The notes beneath the pieces are model-generated. The model saw only the letters and a list, made by a program, of their open reading frames with translations, searched no databases and had not been told where the DNA came from. A stretch of 42,926 nt of DNA from a virus, in the IMG/VR virus record IMGVR_UViG_3300005584_000008, positions 1-42,926 of that record; one strand, given 5' to 3'. Positions 7,451 to 17,700 of the stretch are shown piece after piece; the stretch's first letter is position 1; every line of letters starts with the position of its first letter. Position numbers and translations under genes: made by a program.

Positions 7451-8431
7451 ATGGAAATTATAGTAGGAACAAATGCTCCAGTAAAGCAAAGAGTTTTTTG
7501 GAAGGGCAGCATATCCAAAGCAGACTCATTGCCAACAGTTAAGTTCTATGACATAACTGAAGACCCAGCAGTTGCACCATCTATTAATCCAGCAACTCTT
7601 TTACACACGCAAACAGCAGAAGAAGTAGATACAGACTTTGGTGTATATAGCGTATACCCACCATTGACTCTTACAAACAGACCTAGATCATTAAAGCTAG
7701 TATGGGAATATCGGGTTCAAGGGCAAGTAGTAACAAAAGAGCATAAGATTTTTGTTGTTACCCCGTATGCAGATTTAACACAAGCAGCTGACGCACTTGG
7801 ATTTGGGTTTGATCAATCTGACCCTAATTATAAAACATTTGCTGACCTAGTTGCCGCAGAAAGATATGCTAGAAAGTTAATTGAAAATTACACTGGACAG
7901 CAGTTCCATTTGTATGATGACGTAAATGTTGTTTATTCAACTGGAGCAGATATTCTTCCACTGCCTCAAAAGATTAACCAGTTGCATGAGCTTTATTTAA
8001 ATGACATGCTTTTGGTAGATACTATTAACAATGTTAATAATTTAAATATGCCAGTTTCAGTATCTGAAAGTGGATTTGGATTAAGAGTTGATAGATCAAA
8101 CGCATTAGACAATGTAGTTTATTATGCTAACGGCATGATTCCTCCAAGCATTAATGATAGCGGAAGAGGCATATTTGTAAATGGCGGGACCTACAGGGTC
8201 GCTGGTAGATATGGCTGGCAAAATGTACCAGACGAAGTAGAGCTTGCATGCATTGAATTAATGAAAGACTTTTTCTCTAAAGATAAAGAATGGCGCAATA
8301 AGTATATAAAGAGCATCCAGACATTTGACTGGCAGTTCCAATATGATACATCAGCATTTAGCGGCACAGGCAATAACTATGCAGATCAGCTATTACTCCC
8401 ATATGTCACAAACAAAATGGTAGTTATTTAA
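7451..8431 (+). CDS. Head-tail connector (adaptor) with N-terminal beta domain
   Basis: 326 residues. The C-terminal part from ~residue 110 resembles the gp6/gp15-type adaptor that docks on the portal: ADLVAAERYARKLIENYTGQ near the start and the helix VELACIELMKDFFSKDKEW near the end. The first ~110 residues (VKFYDITEDP, GVYSVYPPLTLTNRPRSL, EYRVQGQVVTKEHKIFVV) look like an immunoglobulin-like beta sandwich and are extra compared with the usual ~100-200 residue adaptor. There is no ribosome site; the gene starts 15 nt after its upstream neighbour and may depend on coupling. Confidence 0.65.
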   Translation: MEIIVGTNAPVKQRVFWKGSISKADSLPTVKFYDITEDPAVAPSINPATLLHTQTAEEVDTDFGVYSVYPPLTLTNRPRSLKLVWEYRVQGQVVTKEHKIFVVTPYADLTQAADALGFGFDQSDPNYKTFADLVAAERYARKLIENYTGQQFHLYDDVNVVYSTGADILPLPQKINQLHELYLNDMLLVDTINNVNNLNMPVSVSESGFGLRVDRSNALDNVVYYANGMIPPSINDSGRGIFVNGGTYRVAGRYGWQNVPDEVELACIELMKDFFSKDKEWRNKYIKSIQTFDWQFQYDTSAFSGTGNNYADQLLLPYVTNKMVVI

Positions 8432-8432
8432 G

Positions 8433-8861
8433 ATGAACAACCTAGTTGATTCTATTTTCAATATGAAGGTAGATGTATATCTGCAAGAAGATTACCAGGA
8501 CCCAAACACTGGTGCTATCAAGAAGTCTTGGATATACCAGAAAACAATCCCGTGCTTTGCAAAAGGAATGATATCTAATTCATCCACTGCAAGAAGCGGA
8601 GATAACAGGGCCATATCAACTAAATATGAGAATACTCAAACTATAGAAATTAGAACACAGACGCCAATTACATACAGACAGAAGATAGCCAATATCAAAG
8701 ATTCTTCTAACAATGTAATATGGTTTGAATTAAACTACCCAAATGATACTCCAACAGTATTTGAGATAGTAAGCTCAACACCAATTACAGATCCGTTTGG
8801 AACACTTATGGCATATAACTCAATTGCCAAAAGGTCGGAGAACCAGATAATTGGAGACTAA
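8433..8861 (+). CDS. Putative head closure / head-tail joining protein
   Basis: 142 residues, starting 1 nt after the connector stop. Length, position and beta-rich pattern (MKVDVYLQEDYQDPNTG, TIEIRTQTPITYRQKIANI, FEIVSSTPITDPFGTLMAYN) agree with the SPP1 gp16 / HK97 gp9 group, which closes the connector channel and links it to the tail. The assignment rests mainly on order: portal, protease, capsid, adaptor, closure, tail completion, tail terminator, tail tube. Confidence 0.55.
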   Translation: MNNLVDSIFNMKVDVYLQEDYQDPNTGAIKKSWIYQKTIPCFAKGMISNSSTARSGDNRAISTKYENTQTIEIRTQTPITYRQKIANIKDSSNNVIWFELNYPNDTPTVFEIVSSTPITDPFGTLMAYNSIAKRSENQIIGD

Positions 8862-9645
8862 CGGAGTAGCACTATTACAAGCAGCATCTGGCCTAGAAAG
8901 ACTAATGGTTGGTTCATCTGCCGCTGGAGTTGTTAAAGATAGCAACGTAGCACAAATATCTGCATTCTTATATTACCAAGCTAATGTTGCAGCAAAACTT
9001 ACGTCAAATAAAGCATTTCAAAGACTTTTTAAAACTACCATATTTAATCAAATAGACAAAGACTTTGGATTATTTATAGACTCCCAAGCACGTACAAAGC
9101 CAAAATCATTGCACCATGTATACGAATGGAATAAGACTGGGCAGACTACTAGTAGATTATTTAAGCTAAACAGAATGGATTCAATGGGACTTTCATTTAA
9201 AATAAACTATGATCTTAAGTTATCTAGATCTTCTGTGCCTACTAAAAATAGAAAACAAAAAAGTAGATATGTCTTTGCAAATAAGGCTGCGGTAATGGAA
9301 AAAGGAATGCCACTCACAATCAGGCCAAAATCAGCTGAAAGACTGGTATTTGAAATTGATGGAGAAGTTGTATTTATGCCAAAAGGTAAATCAGTTACAG
9401 TAAGAAGCCCAGGCGGAAGATCTTCTACCAACCAGTTTGATCTTGCATACAGTAGATATTTTAGCGGACCTATGGTTTCTCACTCCATAAAAGCTTCTGG
9501 GTTCCAAAACATATTTGGATCTAAGTTTGAAAAAGCAATGAGAGTCCCTTCTTCTATATCCAAGGTGCGTTATTCTTTTAGTCCAGGTACAATTAGACTA
9601 CAGGCGGACTCAGCATTAATTGAACAATTTGGAGGGGCAGCATAA
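8851..9645 (+). CDS. Putative neck / tail-completion protein
   Basis: 264 residues from a TTG start at 8851 that overlaps the upstream gene by 11 nt; GGAG lies 10 nt before it. A later in-frame ATG at the MVGSSAAG segment is the alternative. The middle is basic (KLSRSSVPTKNRKQKSRY) and followed by a beta segment (LVFEIDGEVVFMPKGKSVTV). In the conserved order this slot is normally the HK97 gp10-like tail-completion protein, but this protein is longer than usual. Function inferred from position only. Confidence 0.5.
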   Translation: METNGVALLQAASGLERLMVGSSAAGVVKDSNVAQISAFLYYQANVAAKLTSNKAFQRLFKTTIFNQIDKDFGLFIDSQARTKPKSLHHVYEWNKTGQTTSRLFKLNRMDSMGLSFKINYDLKLSRSSVPTKNRKQKSRYVFANKAAVMEKGMPLTIRPKSAERLVFEIDGEVVFMPKGKSVTVRSPGGRSSTNQFDLAYSRYFSGPMVSHSIKASGFQNIFGSKFEKAMRVPSSISKVRYSFSPGTIRLQADSALIEQFGGAA

Positions 9646-10151
9646 TGACAAACTATAATATAGACGCAATGTATGAAATTAGAAAGCATTTATGGAGAGA
9701 ACTTCAATTAAACAATATGCTAGATCCTAATTCATATTATAGCGATAATTTGGGCGAAGCAATAATTCCAATTATCCCAGTTCAGCAGGCTCCAGAAATG
9801 AGTCAATTTTTAAGCGGCAAGACCCACATTGTTTATGACAAGATAGGTAGCACATACGAAGAGAACTGGATGATATGTTGCGAAAAGATATCTTTTACAA
9901 TCTACTCAATAGACCATGCTGAAATAAATGCCATTAGAAATATGATGATGGATGTATTTAGAAGAATGGACGATTCTGCTAGAGACCTAAATAACTCCAA
10001 ATCTACAAATAAAATAATATTTCATAACACAATGATCGTAGATATGTCTCCCACAGAGCCATCTGAGGAGCTAGCAGGCTTTTTGGCGGCAGATATCATA
10101 CTTGAGGTCAAATACTCTAGGACAGTTGGGGCAACGGGCAGATTCGATTAG
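9645..10151 (+). CDS. Putative tail terminator protein
   Basis: 168 residues; the start overlaps the upstream stop by one base (TAATG). The pattern of an N-terminal helix (MYEIRKHLWRELQLNN), a beta core (ENWMICCEKISFTIYS), a helix (EINAIRNMMMDVFRRMDD) and C-terminal strands (LAADIILEVKYSRTVG) is that of tail terminators (lambda gpU / SPP1 gp17-like), which cap the tail tube and contact the head. It is the last gene before the major tail protein, the expected place. Confidence 0.6.
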   Translation: MTNYNIDAMYEIRKHLWRELQLNNMLDPNSYYSDNLGEAIIPIIPVQQAPEMSQFLSGKTHIVYDKIGSTYEENWMICCEKISFTIYSIDHAEINAIRNMMMDVFRRMDDSARDLNNSKSTNKIIFHNTMIVDMSPTEPSEELAGFLAADIILEVKYSRTVGATGRFD

Positions 10152-10152
10152 T

Positions 10153-10181
10153 TTGCCTTTTAGTTGATTGTAAGATAAAAT
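10153..10181 (+). promoter_or_regulatory. Putative promoter for major tail protein
   Basis: TTGCCT (10153-10158), a 17-nt spacer and TAAAAT (10176-10181), in the 119-nt gap before the tail tube gene. It would give a leader of about 80 nt containing an AT-repeat run (around 10237-10250) and ending in a strong AGGAGG ribosome site. Confidence 0.45.
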
Positions 10182-10270
10182 TATACCAAGAGGAAATGAG
10201 CCTAGCCAGCTTGATTTAAAGTTTTACAGTAAGTCAATATATATATATTTATTTAACAGGAGGTTTTAAA

Positions 10271-10969
10271 ATGGCATCAGCCAAAAATATTTTAGTAGGA
10301 GCTTCTCCACTATTCTTGTCAGCTTCTGATTCAACCACATCTGGATACGTAGCAGACATGGAGCCAGGATCAGCAGGTGGCGTAGCATTCGTAACAAAGA
10401 ACCAAGCAGCAACACCAGCAATTCCAGCAACAGTTTCATACACAGATACTCTAAATGCAAACGCAGCAGGAGCATCACCAAAGTGGAGAAACGTAGGATT
10501 TACAAACAATGGTCTACAAATTACTTACAACCCATCATACGGTTCAGTAACAGTAGATCAGCTTCTTGACTCAGCAAAGCTTTTCAAGGAGTCAATGGAA
10601 GTTATGATCGCAACAGAGCTTGCAGAAGGTACTCTTGAGAACGTTCTTGCAGTATTCGGTCAAGCAGGTACAGCAACAGTAACAGGAACTGCAGACGCAA
10701 AGAAGTCTACAATTGGTCTAGAAGCAGGAGCTCTTGGTGTTGCACCAACAGAGCGCCAGCTAGTAGCAGTTGGACAGGCTCCAACAGAAGACGCAACAAA
10801 AGCAGAGCGTGTATATTATGCACGTCGTGTTCTTTCTGTACAACAGTCACAATTCTCACTTGCTCGTAACGCAGCAACAACATTCCCAGTAACTTTCCGT
10901 CTACTTCCAGTAGAAGCAAAGACTGGCTCTGAGTACGGTATTATCGTAGACCGTGTTCTAGTAGCATAA
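10271..10969 (+). CDS. Major tail (tube) protein
   Basis: 232 residues with the strong ribosome site CAGGAGG 8 nt upstream. Ala/Val/Thr-rich beta pattern with KNILVGASPLFLSA at the N-terminus, GLQITYNPSYGSVTVDQL, the helix SAKLFKESMEVMIATELAEG and the C-terminal strand PVTFRLLPVEAKTGSEYGI, typical of gpV/gp17.1-like tube proteins, which form hexameric rings around the tape measure. Position between tail terminator and assembly chaperones supports it. Seven of its eight arginines are CGN, which points to very high expression, and its own terminator follows. Confidence 0.85.
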   Translation: MASAKNILVGASPLFLSASDSTTSGYVADMEPGSAGGVAFVTKNQAATPAIPATVSYTDTLNANAAGASPKWRNVGFTNNGLQITYNPSYGSVTVDQLLDSAKLFKESMEVMIATELAEGTLENVLAVFGQAGTATVTGTADAKKSTIGLEAGALGVAPTERQLVAVGQAPTEDATKAERVYYARRVLSVQQSQFSLARNAATTFPVTFRLLPVEAKTGSEYGIIVDRVLVA

Positions 10970-10988
10970 TTAATATACATTAATTAGT

Positions 10989-11018
10989 AAAACCCCCCTA
11001 AGAAATTAGGGGGGTTTT
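10989..11018 (+). terminator. Rho-independent terminator after major tail gene
   Basis: Thirteen-base-pair perfect stem: AAAACCCCCCTAA (10989-11001) with TTAGGGGGGTTTT (11006-11018), loop GAAA. The descending arm supplies the T-tract. Because the stem is flanked by A and T runs it could in part work in both directions. Confidence 0.95.
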
Positions 11019-11022
11019 GTCA

Positions 11023-11051
11023 TTGTATTGGTATTTCTGATATGATACAAT
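11023..11051 (+). promoter_or_regulatory. Promoter for tail assembly chaperone / tape measure operon
   Basis: TTGTAT (11023-11028), a 17-nt spacer and an extended -10 TGA-TACAAT (hexamer 11046-11051), beginning 5 nt after the tail-gene terminator. It has the same terminator-then-promoter layout as the one after the capsid gene. Confidence 0.65.
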
Positions 11052-11081
11052 AATTAAGACGAGATCCTAGGAGGATTTAAA

Positions 11082-11414
11082 TTGGCAACAACAGTATATG
11101 ATGTAGAAGAGATTCAACTACAAAATGGCGCAACCGTAAAGCTAAAGCCTTTAACAATTAAAGAGCTTAGAAAGTTTATGGCAGCCATTGCAAAGACAGC
11201 AGAAGTAACTACAGAAGATGAGACGCTAACCATCCTAATCGATGCTTGTGCAGTAGCACTAGAGAAGCAGCTTCCAGATTTGGTAAAAGATAGAGACGCA
11301 TTTGAGGACACTCTTGACGTTCCTACAATTAACCGCATCCTTGAAGTTTGTGGTGGCATCAAGATGGATGATCCAAATTTGCTAGCAGCAGCGGTTCTAG
11401 CTGGTCAGAACTAG
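11082..11414 (+). CDS. Tail assembly chaperone, short form (gpG-like)
   Basis: 110 residues from a TTG start behind CTAGGAGG. The N-terminal strands (EEIQLQNGATVKLKPLTI) followed by helices (KELRKFMAAIAKT, LTILIDACAVALEKQL, FEDTLDVPTINRILEVCGG) are typical of siphovirus tail assembly chaperones, which coat the tape measure before tube polymerisation. The frame ends 31 nt after the heptamer AAATTTG, where a fraction of ribosomes should slip back into the frame of the next entry. The length and position just before a giant tape measure gene are standard. Confidence 0.8.
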   Translation: MATTVYDVEEIQLQNGATVKLKPLTIKELRKFMAAIAKTAEVTTEDETLTILIDACAVALEKQLPDLVKDRDAFEDTLDVPTINRILEVCGGIKMDDPNLLAAAVLAGQN

Positions 11415-11740
11415 ATCTAGCTGCACTAGAAGGAGAAGTATTCTTAATAGGCAACTATAAGAACTACGAAGAATTGGAAGACAGTCTTTCAATGCCAGAG
11501 TTAATTCAAACCTTCTCAGCAATGCAAAAGACTGAATCAGAAAAAAGAAAGTTTCTGGCATCCATACAAGGCATAGAGCTTGACGGTGGAGAACAAGAAG
11601 GAAGCAAGAGCTTTGAAGATGTAAAAAGAAATGCTCTTGGAATATCTGCAGATGCATCTGATGTTGTTTCATTACAAGGTCAGTTTGCTTCAGAAGCAGG
11701 GTTTGGTATCGGAGCGGGACTCGGATACAAAAAGGAGTAG
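11082..11740 (+). CDS. Tail assembly chaperone, -1 frameshift product (gpGT-like)
   Basis: Fusion made by slipping -1 at 11375-11381: after GGIKMDDPNL the reading continues ASSSGSSWSELDLAALEGE in the other frame, which is open from 11372 to the stop at 11738-11740. The added C-terminal part is about 120 residues and contains NYKNYEELEDSLSMPELIQT, a T-domain type helix pair ending in an acidic, Gly-rich tail (GIGAGLGYKKE). The second frame lacks a plausible own start: its first in-frame TTG at 11474 falls inside the conserved segment. In lambda the GT fusion recruits tail tube to the tape measure. Stop and tape-measure start are 4 nt apart. Confidence 0.8.
11375..11381 (+). other. Programmed -1 ribosomal frameshift heptamer
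   Basis: A-AAT-TTG in the chaperone frame fits X-XXY-YYZ exactly (AAATTTG). A hairpin GGTTCT (11393-11398) / AGAACT (11407-11412) starts 11 nt downstream, nested in a possible outer stem GCAGC (11385-11389) / GCTGC (11420-11424). The -1 frame is open across the site and continues into the T-like coding region. Confidence 0.8.
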
Positions 11741-11744
11741 GTAG

Positions 11745-14700
11745 TTGGCAGATCAAAATATAGTTACCAACATAACTGCGACGGCTAATTTTAGTAGCCT
11801 AACAGCGCAGTTACAAGCGGTGACCACCCAGCTTCTAAAACTTCAAGCTACAACAATTGGTTTAAATAAAAATTTAACTAGCCAAGTTGGAGTAATGAAT
11901 CGTCAGTTTGACGAAACCATGCGCTCCACTGGCCAGTTTGCCAGACACTTTGTAACACTAACTTCAGACGTATCTAAGTTCGGACAGAACCTAGATAGCG
12001 GAAGAATGAAGCTAGGGCAATACTTTAGAACCTGGCAAGGACATACACAAAAAACTAGCTCATTAGTTAGAGACTTAGCTAAACAGCAAGTAATGCTTGA
12101 GAACGCAATCATACAGCCGTTAGGTAAAAACGCTCAAGGATTAATGCAATACAACGTAATGGTTCAATCTGGACTAGACGCAACAAAAAATAAGTCTGCA
12201 TTATTAAGACAAGAACTATCCATTATGAACAAGGTAATGATGGATGGGTCTAACCAGCTTATTAACTGGGGTAAGAATACACAGTGGGCTGGTAGACAAC
12301 TTACTGTAGGACTTACAGTACCTCTAGCAGCATTTGGAATGGCTGCAGCAAAAGCATTTAGGCAAGCAGACGAAGAGCTTGTAAGACTTACAAAGGTTTA
12401 TGGTGGATTAACAGCAACATCATCAGCAGACCTGTTAAAAGTTAGAAAAGATGTATCAGCTCTGTCTAGAGAATTAGCATCTGGGTTAGGTGCAAACTTT
12501 ACAGAAACAATTGCCTTGGCCGCTGACATTGCTGCAACTGGTAAAGAGGGCGTAGATCTTCTAGACTCAACAAGACAAACAACTAGACTTGCAATTCTTG
12601 GTGAAGTTGATAGACAAGAGGCAATGAAAGCTACTCTATCAATTCAAACAGCATTTGGGCAAAGTACAGAAGAGCTTGCTCAATCCATTGACTTTCTTAA
12701 CGCAGTTGAAAACCAAACTTCAACAAGCCTTGCAGATTTAGTAGAGGCTATCCCTAAAGCTGGCCCAGTTGTAAAAGCATTGGGTGGAGATGTTCAAGAT
12801 CTTGCACTTTATTTAACAGCAATGCGTGAGGGTGGAATTAATGCTTCAGAAGGAGCTAACGCACTAAAGTCGGCATTAGCGTCGATAATTAATCCAACCA
12901 AGGTTGCTAAAGAGCAGTTCATGGGAATGGGAATTGATTTAGCTGGAATTGTTAATAAAAATGCTGGCAACTTAACTGGAACAATCATGGCCCTTAAGGA
13001 TTCTTTAGACTCACTACAACCATTGCAAAGAGCAAGAGCAATCGAGCAGCTATTTGGAAAGTTCCAGTTTGCAAGAATCAATGCGTTGTTTGAAAACCTT
13101 GGAAAAGAAGGAAGTCAGACTTTACAAGTATTAGACTTAATGAAAGCTAGTACACAAGATTTAGCTAGTATATCTGAGCGAGAATTAAAAGCAATGACAG
13201 AGTCTGCTTCTGGTAAATACAGAAGAGCACTTGAAGCCGTAAAGGCAGACCTTGCAGTAATTGGAGAGCAATTCTTAAAAGTAGGAACATTTGTATTAAA
13301 TGCAATTGATGGAATTGTAAAGTTTATTGGAAATCTTCCTGGACCTATTAAAGCAGTACTAGGATTTATTGGAAGTCTTACAGCAATTGCTGGACCTATT
13401 ATTATGTTAACTGGTGTACTCGCCAACTTCTTTGGATATATAATAAAAGGAATATTTGCGTTAAAGAATATTGGCAAAGGCGGAACAGGATTTAAGCTAT
13501 TAACACCAGAGTTAATGGCAGCATCAAATGCTGCAAAAACCGTAGAGCAATCATTTTATAGTGACACAAAAGCAGCTGCTACATTTTCAGATGCAGTCTT
13601 AACTTTAGCAGCGTCATTTGATAAACTAAAATTAAGCGCCATGTCTTCTACTGTTGCAACAAGCAATAGCATGTCTACTGTAGCAGGAAGCCCAGTTTTG
13701 CGTGGCGGAGGAAGAATTGTAGACAAAGACAACCCTCTTGTAGGTAGACCTTATTCAAGAGACATGTCTCACGTTATTCCAACTGGATCAAAAACTGCAG
13801 AACAAAGAGCAGGTGAAACAATATTCTCTACTGTTCCTGGTCCTAAGCCAGTAAACCTAAGACTTTCAAATTCACCACAAACATACATGAATGATGATCT
13901 TCCAAGAATTCCTGGAGTTACTTCAGTAAATGGAGTCTCTAATGGTATAGTAGCAGCAGAAGCAGCAAAATGGCATTCAATGACGGCAGCAATTGCTATG
14001 CAGTCAAAAGCAGAATTAGCATTACTTAAAACAGAAGTAGCTGCTACAGGAACAGTAACTGCGTCATTAACAGATTCATACCAAGCATTACTTCCACAAA
14101 TGACAAAGATAACTTCTTTGGCAGCAGACGAAACTGCTTTAATTGTTAAGCAGCTACAAGCTGGTAAGATTACAGTAGAAGCAGCAAGAGCTAAAATATT
14201 TGCATTAAATGCACAAGTAGAAGCAATGATGGTTCAAACAGCACAAGGTGTTGCAGCAGCTCAAGCAAGAACTATTAGTTTGACTACAGTGCCATTAACA
14301 ACTCAGCCAGTTGTAAGCGCAGCTGGAAAATCAAACATGAAAGAGCTTTTCCATAAATCAGAAACATCTAAGTTAGTAGACTCAATAGCACGTGGTCTTG
14401 GAGTTAGAACTTCTGGAGCTGGTTATAGTATTCAAACAACAAAGCCTAGATTTAATGAAGGCGGTAAGGTTGAAAAGTTTAGTGCAAATAAAACACGGGT
14501 TACTGGACCAGCATCAATTGACTATGATGATAGAATGGGATCCGTACCGCTTGGTGGATATGTATTAAATCAGGAGGCGTCATTAGACCCAAGAAACGCA
14601 GCATTAGTCGCAGCAGCACCTTCAACACATAAAGATTCTGGAAGCAACATCACTGCCTTGCTTACTCCACAGGAGACAGTGTTTGGTCCAGGACTACAGA

Positions 14701-17700
14701 ATAACCCAGAACTTTTTAGAGCAGTAGATGCTGCCAACAATGGCACACCACTGCAAGCAAACATGGCTGGCGGAAACATTACACTCTCTAGATCTAATTA
14801 TGGTTTAGTACCACCGTCTGCTGCAATAATAAGAGGCTTGTTTACATCAAATAGAACAGCATATAGAAAACAGTTAGTTACACTAGCAGAAAAAAGAAAT
14901 TTAGAAAGAGCAGCCGTAAGAGAAAGAGATGCACAGTATGTAGGCGGTTATGGATCCAGATCTTGGTTAGCTAGAGGAGCAACAACAAGGTCCGTTCTTA
15001 ACGACTATATAAAGTCTTTACCTGCTGGAGAAAGAAGAAGAGCTGCAAGCATACTAGAAGATTTTTCTGGCTCTATAAGAACTGGCAGAGGCGGAATGGA
15101 CAAAGGATTTGCCAGAGACACCTTTACAATTGAGCCAGGGCATTTAGAGCGTGGTGGGGCACTTGATAAATTACTAGCAAAGAATAAACTGCCACCATTG
15201 GACCTTGAAAGAATTACACACGCTACGCATTTAACTAGAGCATCAGTGAGAGATGGTAGAAGATTTGTAAGTAAGTATACTGTTGATTATGATTCAAGAT
15301 CTAATCTTCAGGCAAACCATGGAACCCTAATTGCAAAAAATTTCTTAGAAAGAAATATGTCTCGTACAGGTAAGTATGACACAATTATGCAACGTGCAGG
15401 CGTTCATAGATCAAAATGGTCAGATACCGAAAAAGAAATTGATGCAAAAATTGCTGCGTCATTAAAGGGCAAAGAGTCAAAGAAAATTGGAGATGAAAAG
15501 GGAGACATAACCTTTGATTCATTTATCCCATTTATAGATTCAAGCATTGTTGCTGCAGGAGGATCTGCGGCTAAGCTAAAGCTTCTAAAAAGAAATGTAG
15601 TAGAAAGAAAAAATGCTGGCGGAATGATTGGTGGTTCTGTTACAAAGGGCAAGCGCTCATACGGGAGACCACTATTCCTTGGAATGCCTAGAAGAATTAA
15701 AGATGTTGAGCAACAAAGAAAAGCTAGACTTCATATGGAAGAAATTAATACTGGACTTAAAAACAGTAGGTTTGCTTCTATGGAGCCAACAGATTTTGGT
15801 AAATTAATAACACCTACATCTGGAAGAAGTTTCCCTGTACCAGGAATCGGTGGGGTATATGAAAAGCCAGATGGAACAAGAGTATTCGTTAAACCAGTTA
15901 TGGATGAAACTGCTGCATTAGCCGAACAACGTGCAACCATCATTGCAAGGCAAGCACACGGACTTAATTCTCCACAACAATCAATTAGAACAATGATTGA
16001 TCCAACTGATCCAACTGGCAAAAGAAAGCTTATTGTTTTAGAGTCTCCATACAATGAGGCATTTGCTAAGCAGTCAGCAGATTTTACAAAGAAAGATTAT
16101 TTTAAGCAATTAGTAGCAGCTAACCTAAGAGGCGATAAAGATTTAGGTAGAGGTAATCTCTACGGAGGCACACTAGCAGATGTAGGAACCGCTGGTGTAT
16201 TCAAGACGGCTTCTGGTAAGAGAGCTTACGAACCAGAGATGATATCAATGTCAGACCAAGCACGTATTAACTTGCTTGGAGTAAGGGGCGGAGCAAAGAG
16301 ATTCTTTGCAGAATCAACATTAAACATACCAAAGGGGATGACACCAAAGCAATATCATGAAGCAATGATTGCTGAAATTGATACAGTTCTTCCAGCATTA
16401 AAGAAAACTATTTCACAATTTAATTTAAATGCAGAAGAGTCAGCTGTATATGCATCTATGATTAGAAGACTTGAGCAGGGCAGGAATGTTAACTGGCAAG
16501 AATTTCATGGAATTCATTCTGCAGTAAAGCCAGCCAATGGTGTGGCATTAACTCCAGCAGCATTAAAGAAGCTAAAGGAAGAAGCAGAATTAAGAATAAG
16601 ACAAAAAGGACATGCAATATCACTTGCAGACAATTCCTTTAAGACACCTTTAAATGGATTTAATCATGGAGGAACAATTGGCAATGTCCTTAAGGGATTA
16701 GCTATGAGAAGGATTGGTGCAGGATTTGGACCAACTGGAGCACCTAAGCCTAGTGCATATGAGTCTGCTCCATGGGGTGTTAACTCGTTATCTATTGAAA
16801 TGGCAAACACATTGTTTGCAAGTTCTGGTTTAAGAAAACATACACAAAAGCTACTCTATGATAAGTTTGCCGCTGCAATGGCAAGAGAAAAGCCTTATGG
16901 CTATGTTAAGGATGCACAAGGTTCACTAAAGAATGCTCTTGAGCCATCATCATTAGATTCAGTAATTAGACAAGCAGCTAGCGATTTAGTTGGCGATAGA
17001 AATCTATTAAGACAGCTATCTCCAATCGATAAAGATATTCTTAGAAACAAATATTTAAATTGGGATTCAAGAAAAGATACACCAATGACTGCAGAGCTAA
17101 AGAAGAAAATCTTTAGCATCGATGGTAAAAGAGAAATGGGTGGACCAGTATCTCCAGGACAAAATTATGTTGTCGGAGAAAAGGGCCCAGAAATATTTAG
17201 TCCTTCTCAAAGCGGAAAGATTATTCCTGGATACGAAATAGGCGGAGTTATTCGTTACGGAAAAGATTCATATGGTCGTAAGGGAAATCCTGCGGCTCGT
17301 GCAGCACAAGAAAGAGCTAAGGCAGAACGTGCAGCAGCATATGTTCCTGCCCCAGTAGAAGCACCTGAGCGTAAGCCTGGTCCATTGACTGGATCAAAAA
17401 CAACAGTAGTTGGCAATGGCGGTGTTAGAACGAACCAATACGGGGTACAAGGTTCTTTGCCATATATGCCTGGACTCACATTAGGTCATGCAGCTTTAAA
17501 TAGAACACAAGCAGCTCTACTATCTGCCGCAAAACAAATAGAGATGTCACTCTTTGCATTTGGTACAAGCGTTAAAAAAGATGCTCTTATGACTGGAAGA
17601 GTCATAAAGTATTCTGGAGACCAACTTGTGGTTGGAGCAAGAATGTTGCCAGGACAAATTAAATCAGCACTAACCCCATTGGTAACTGGTATAAAATACA

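Noticed and set aside
10231-10255. AT-repeat run before the tail tube gene as replication origin
   Set aside because: Short, without iterons or nearby initiator gene; it is more likely unstructured leader.
11474-11740. Separate gene starting at TTG 11474
   Set aside because: No ribosome site, conserved-looking protein sequence continues upstream of it, and the frameshift heptamer explains the frame.
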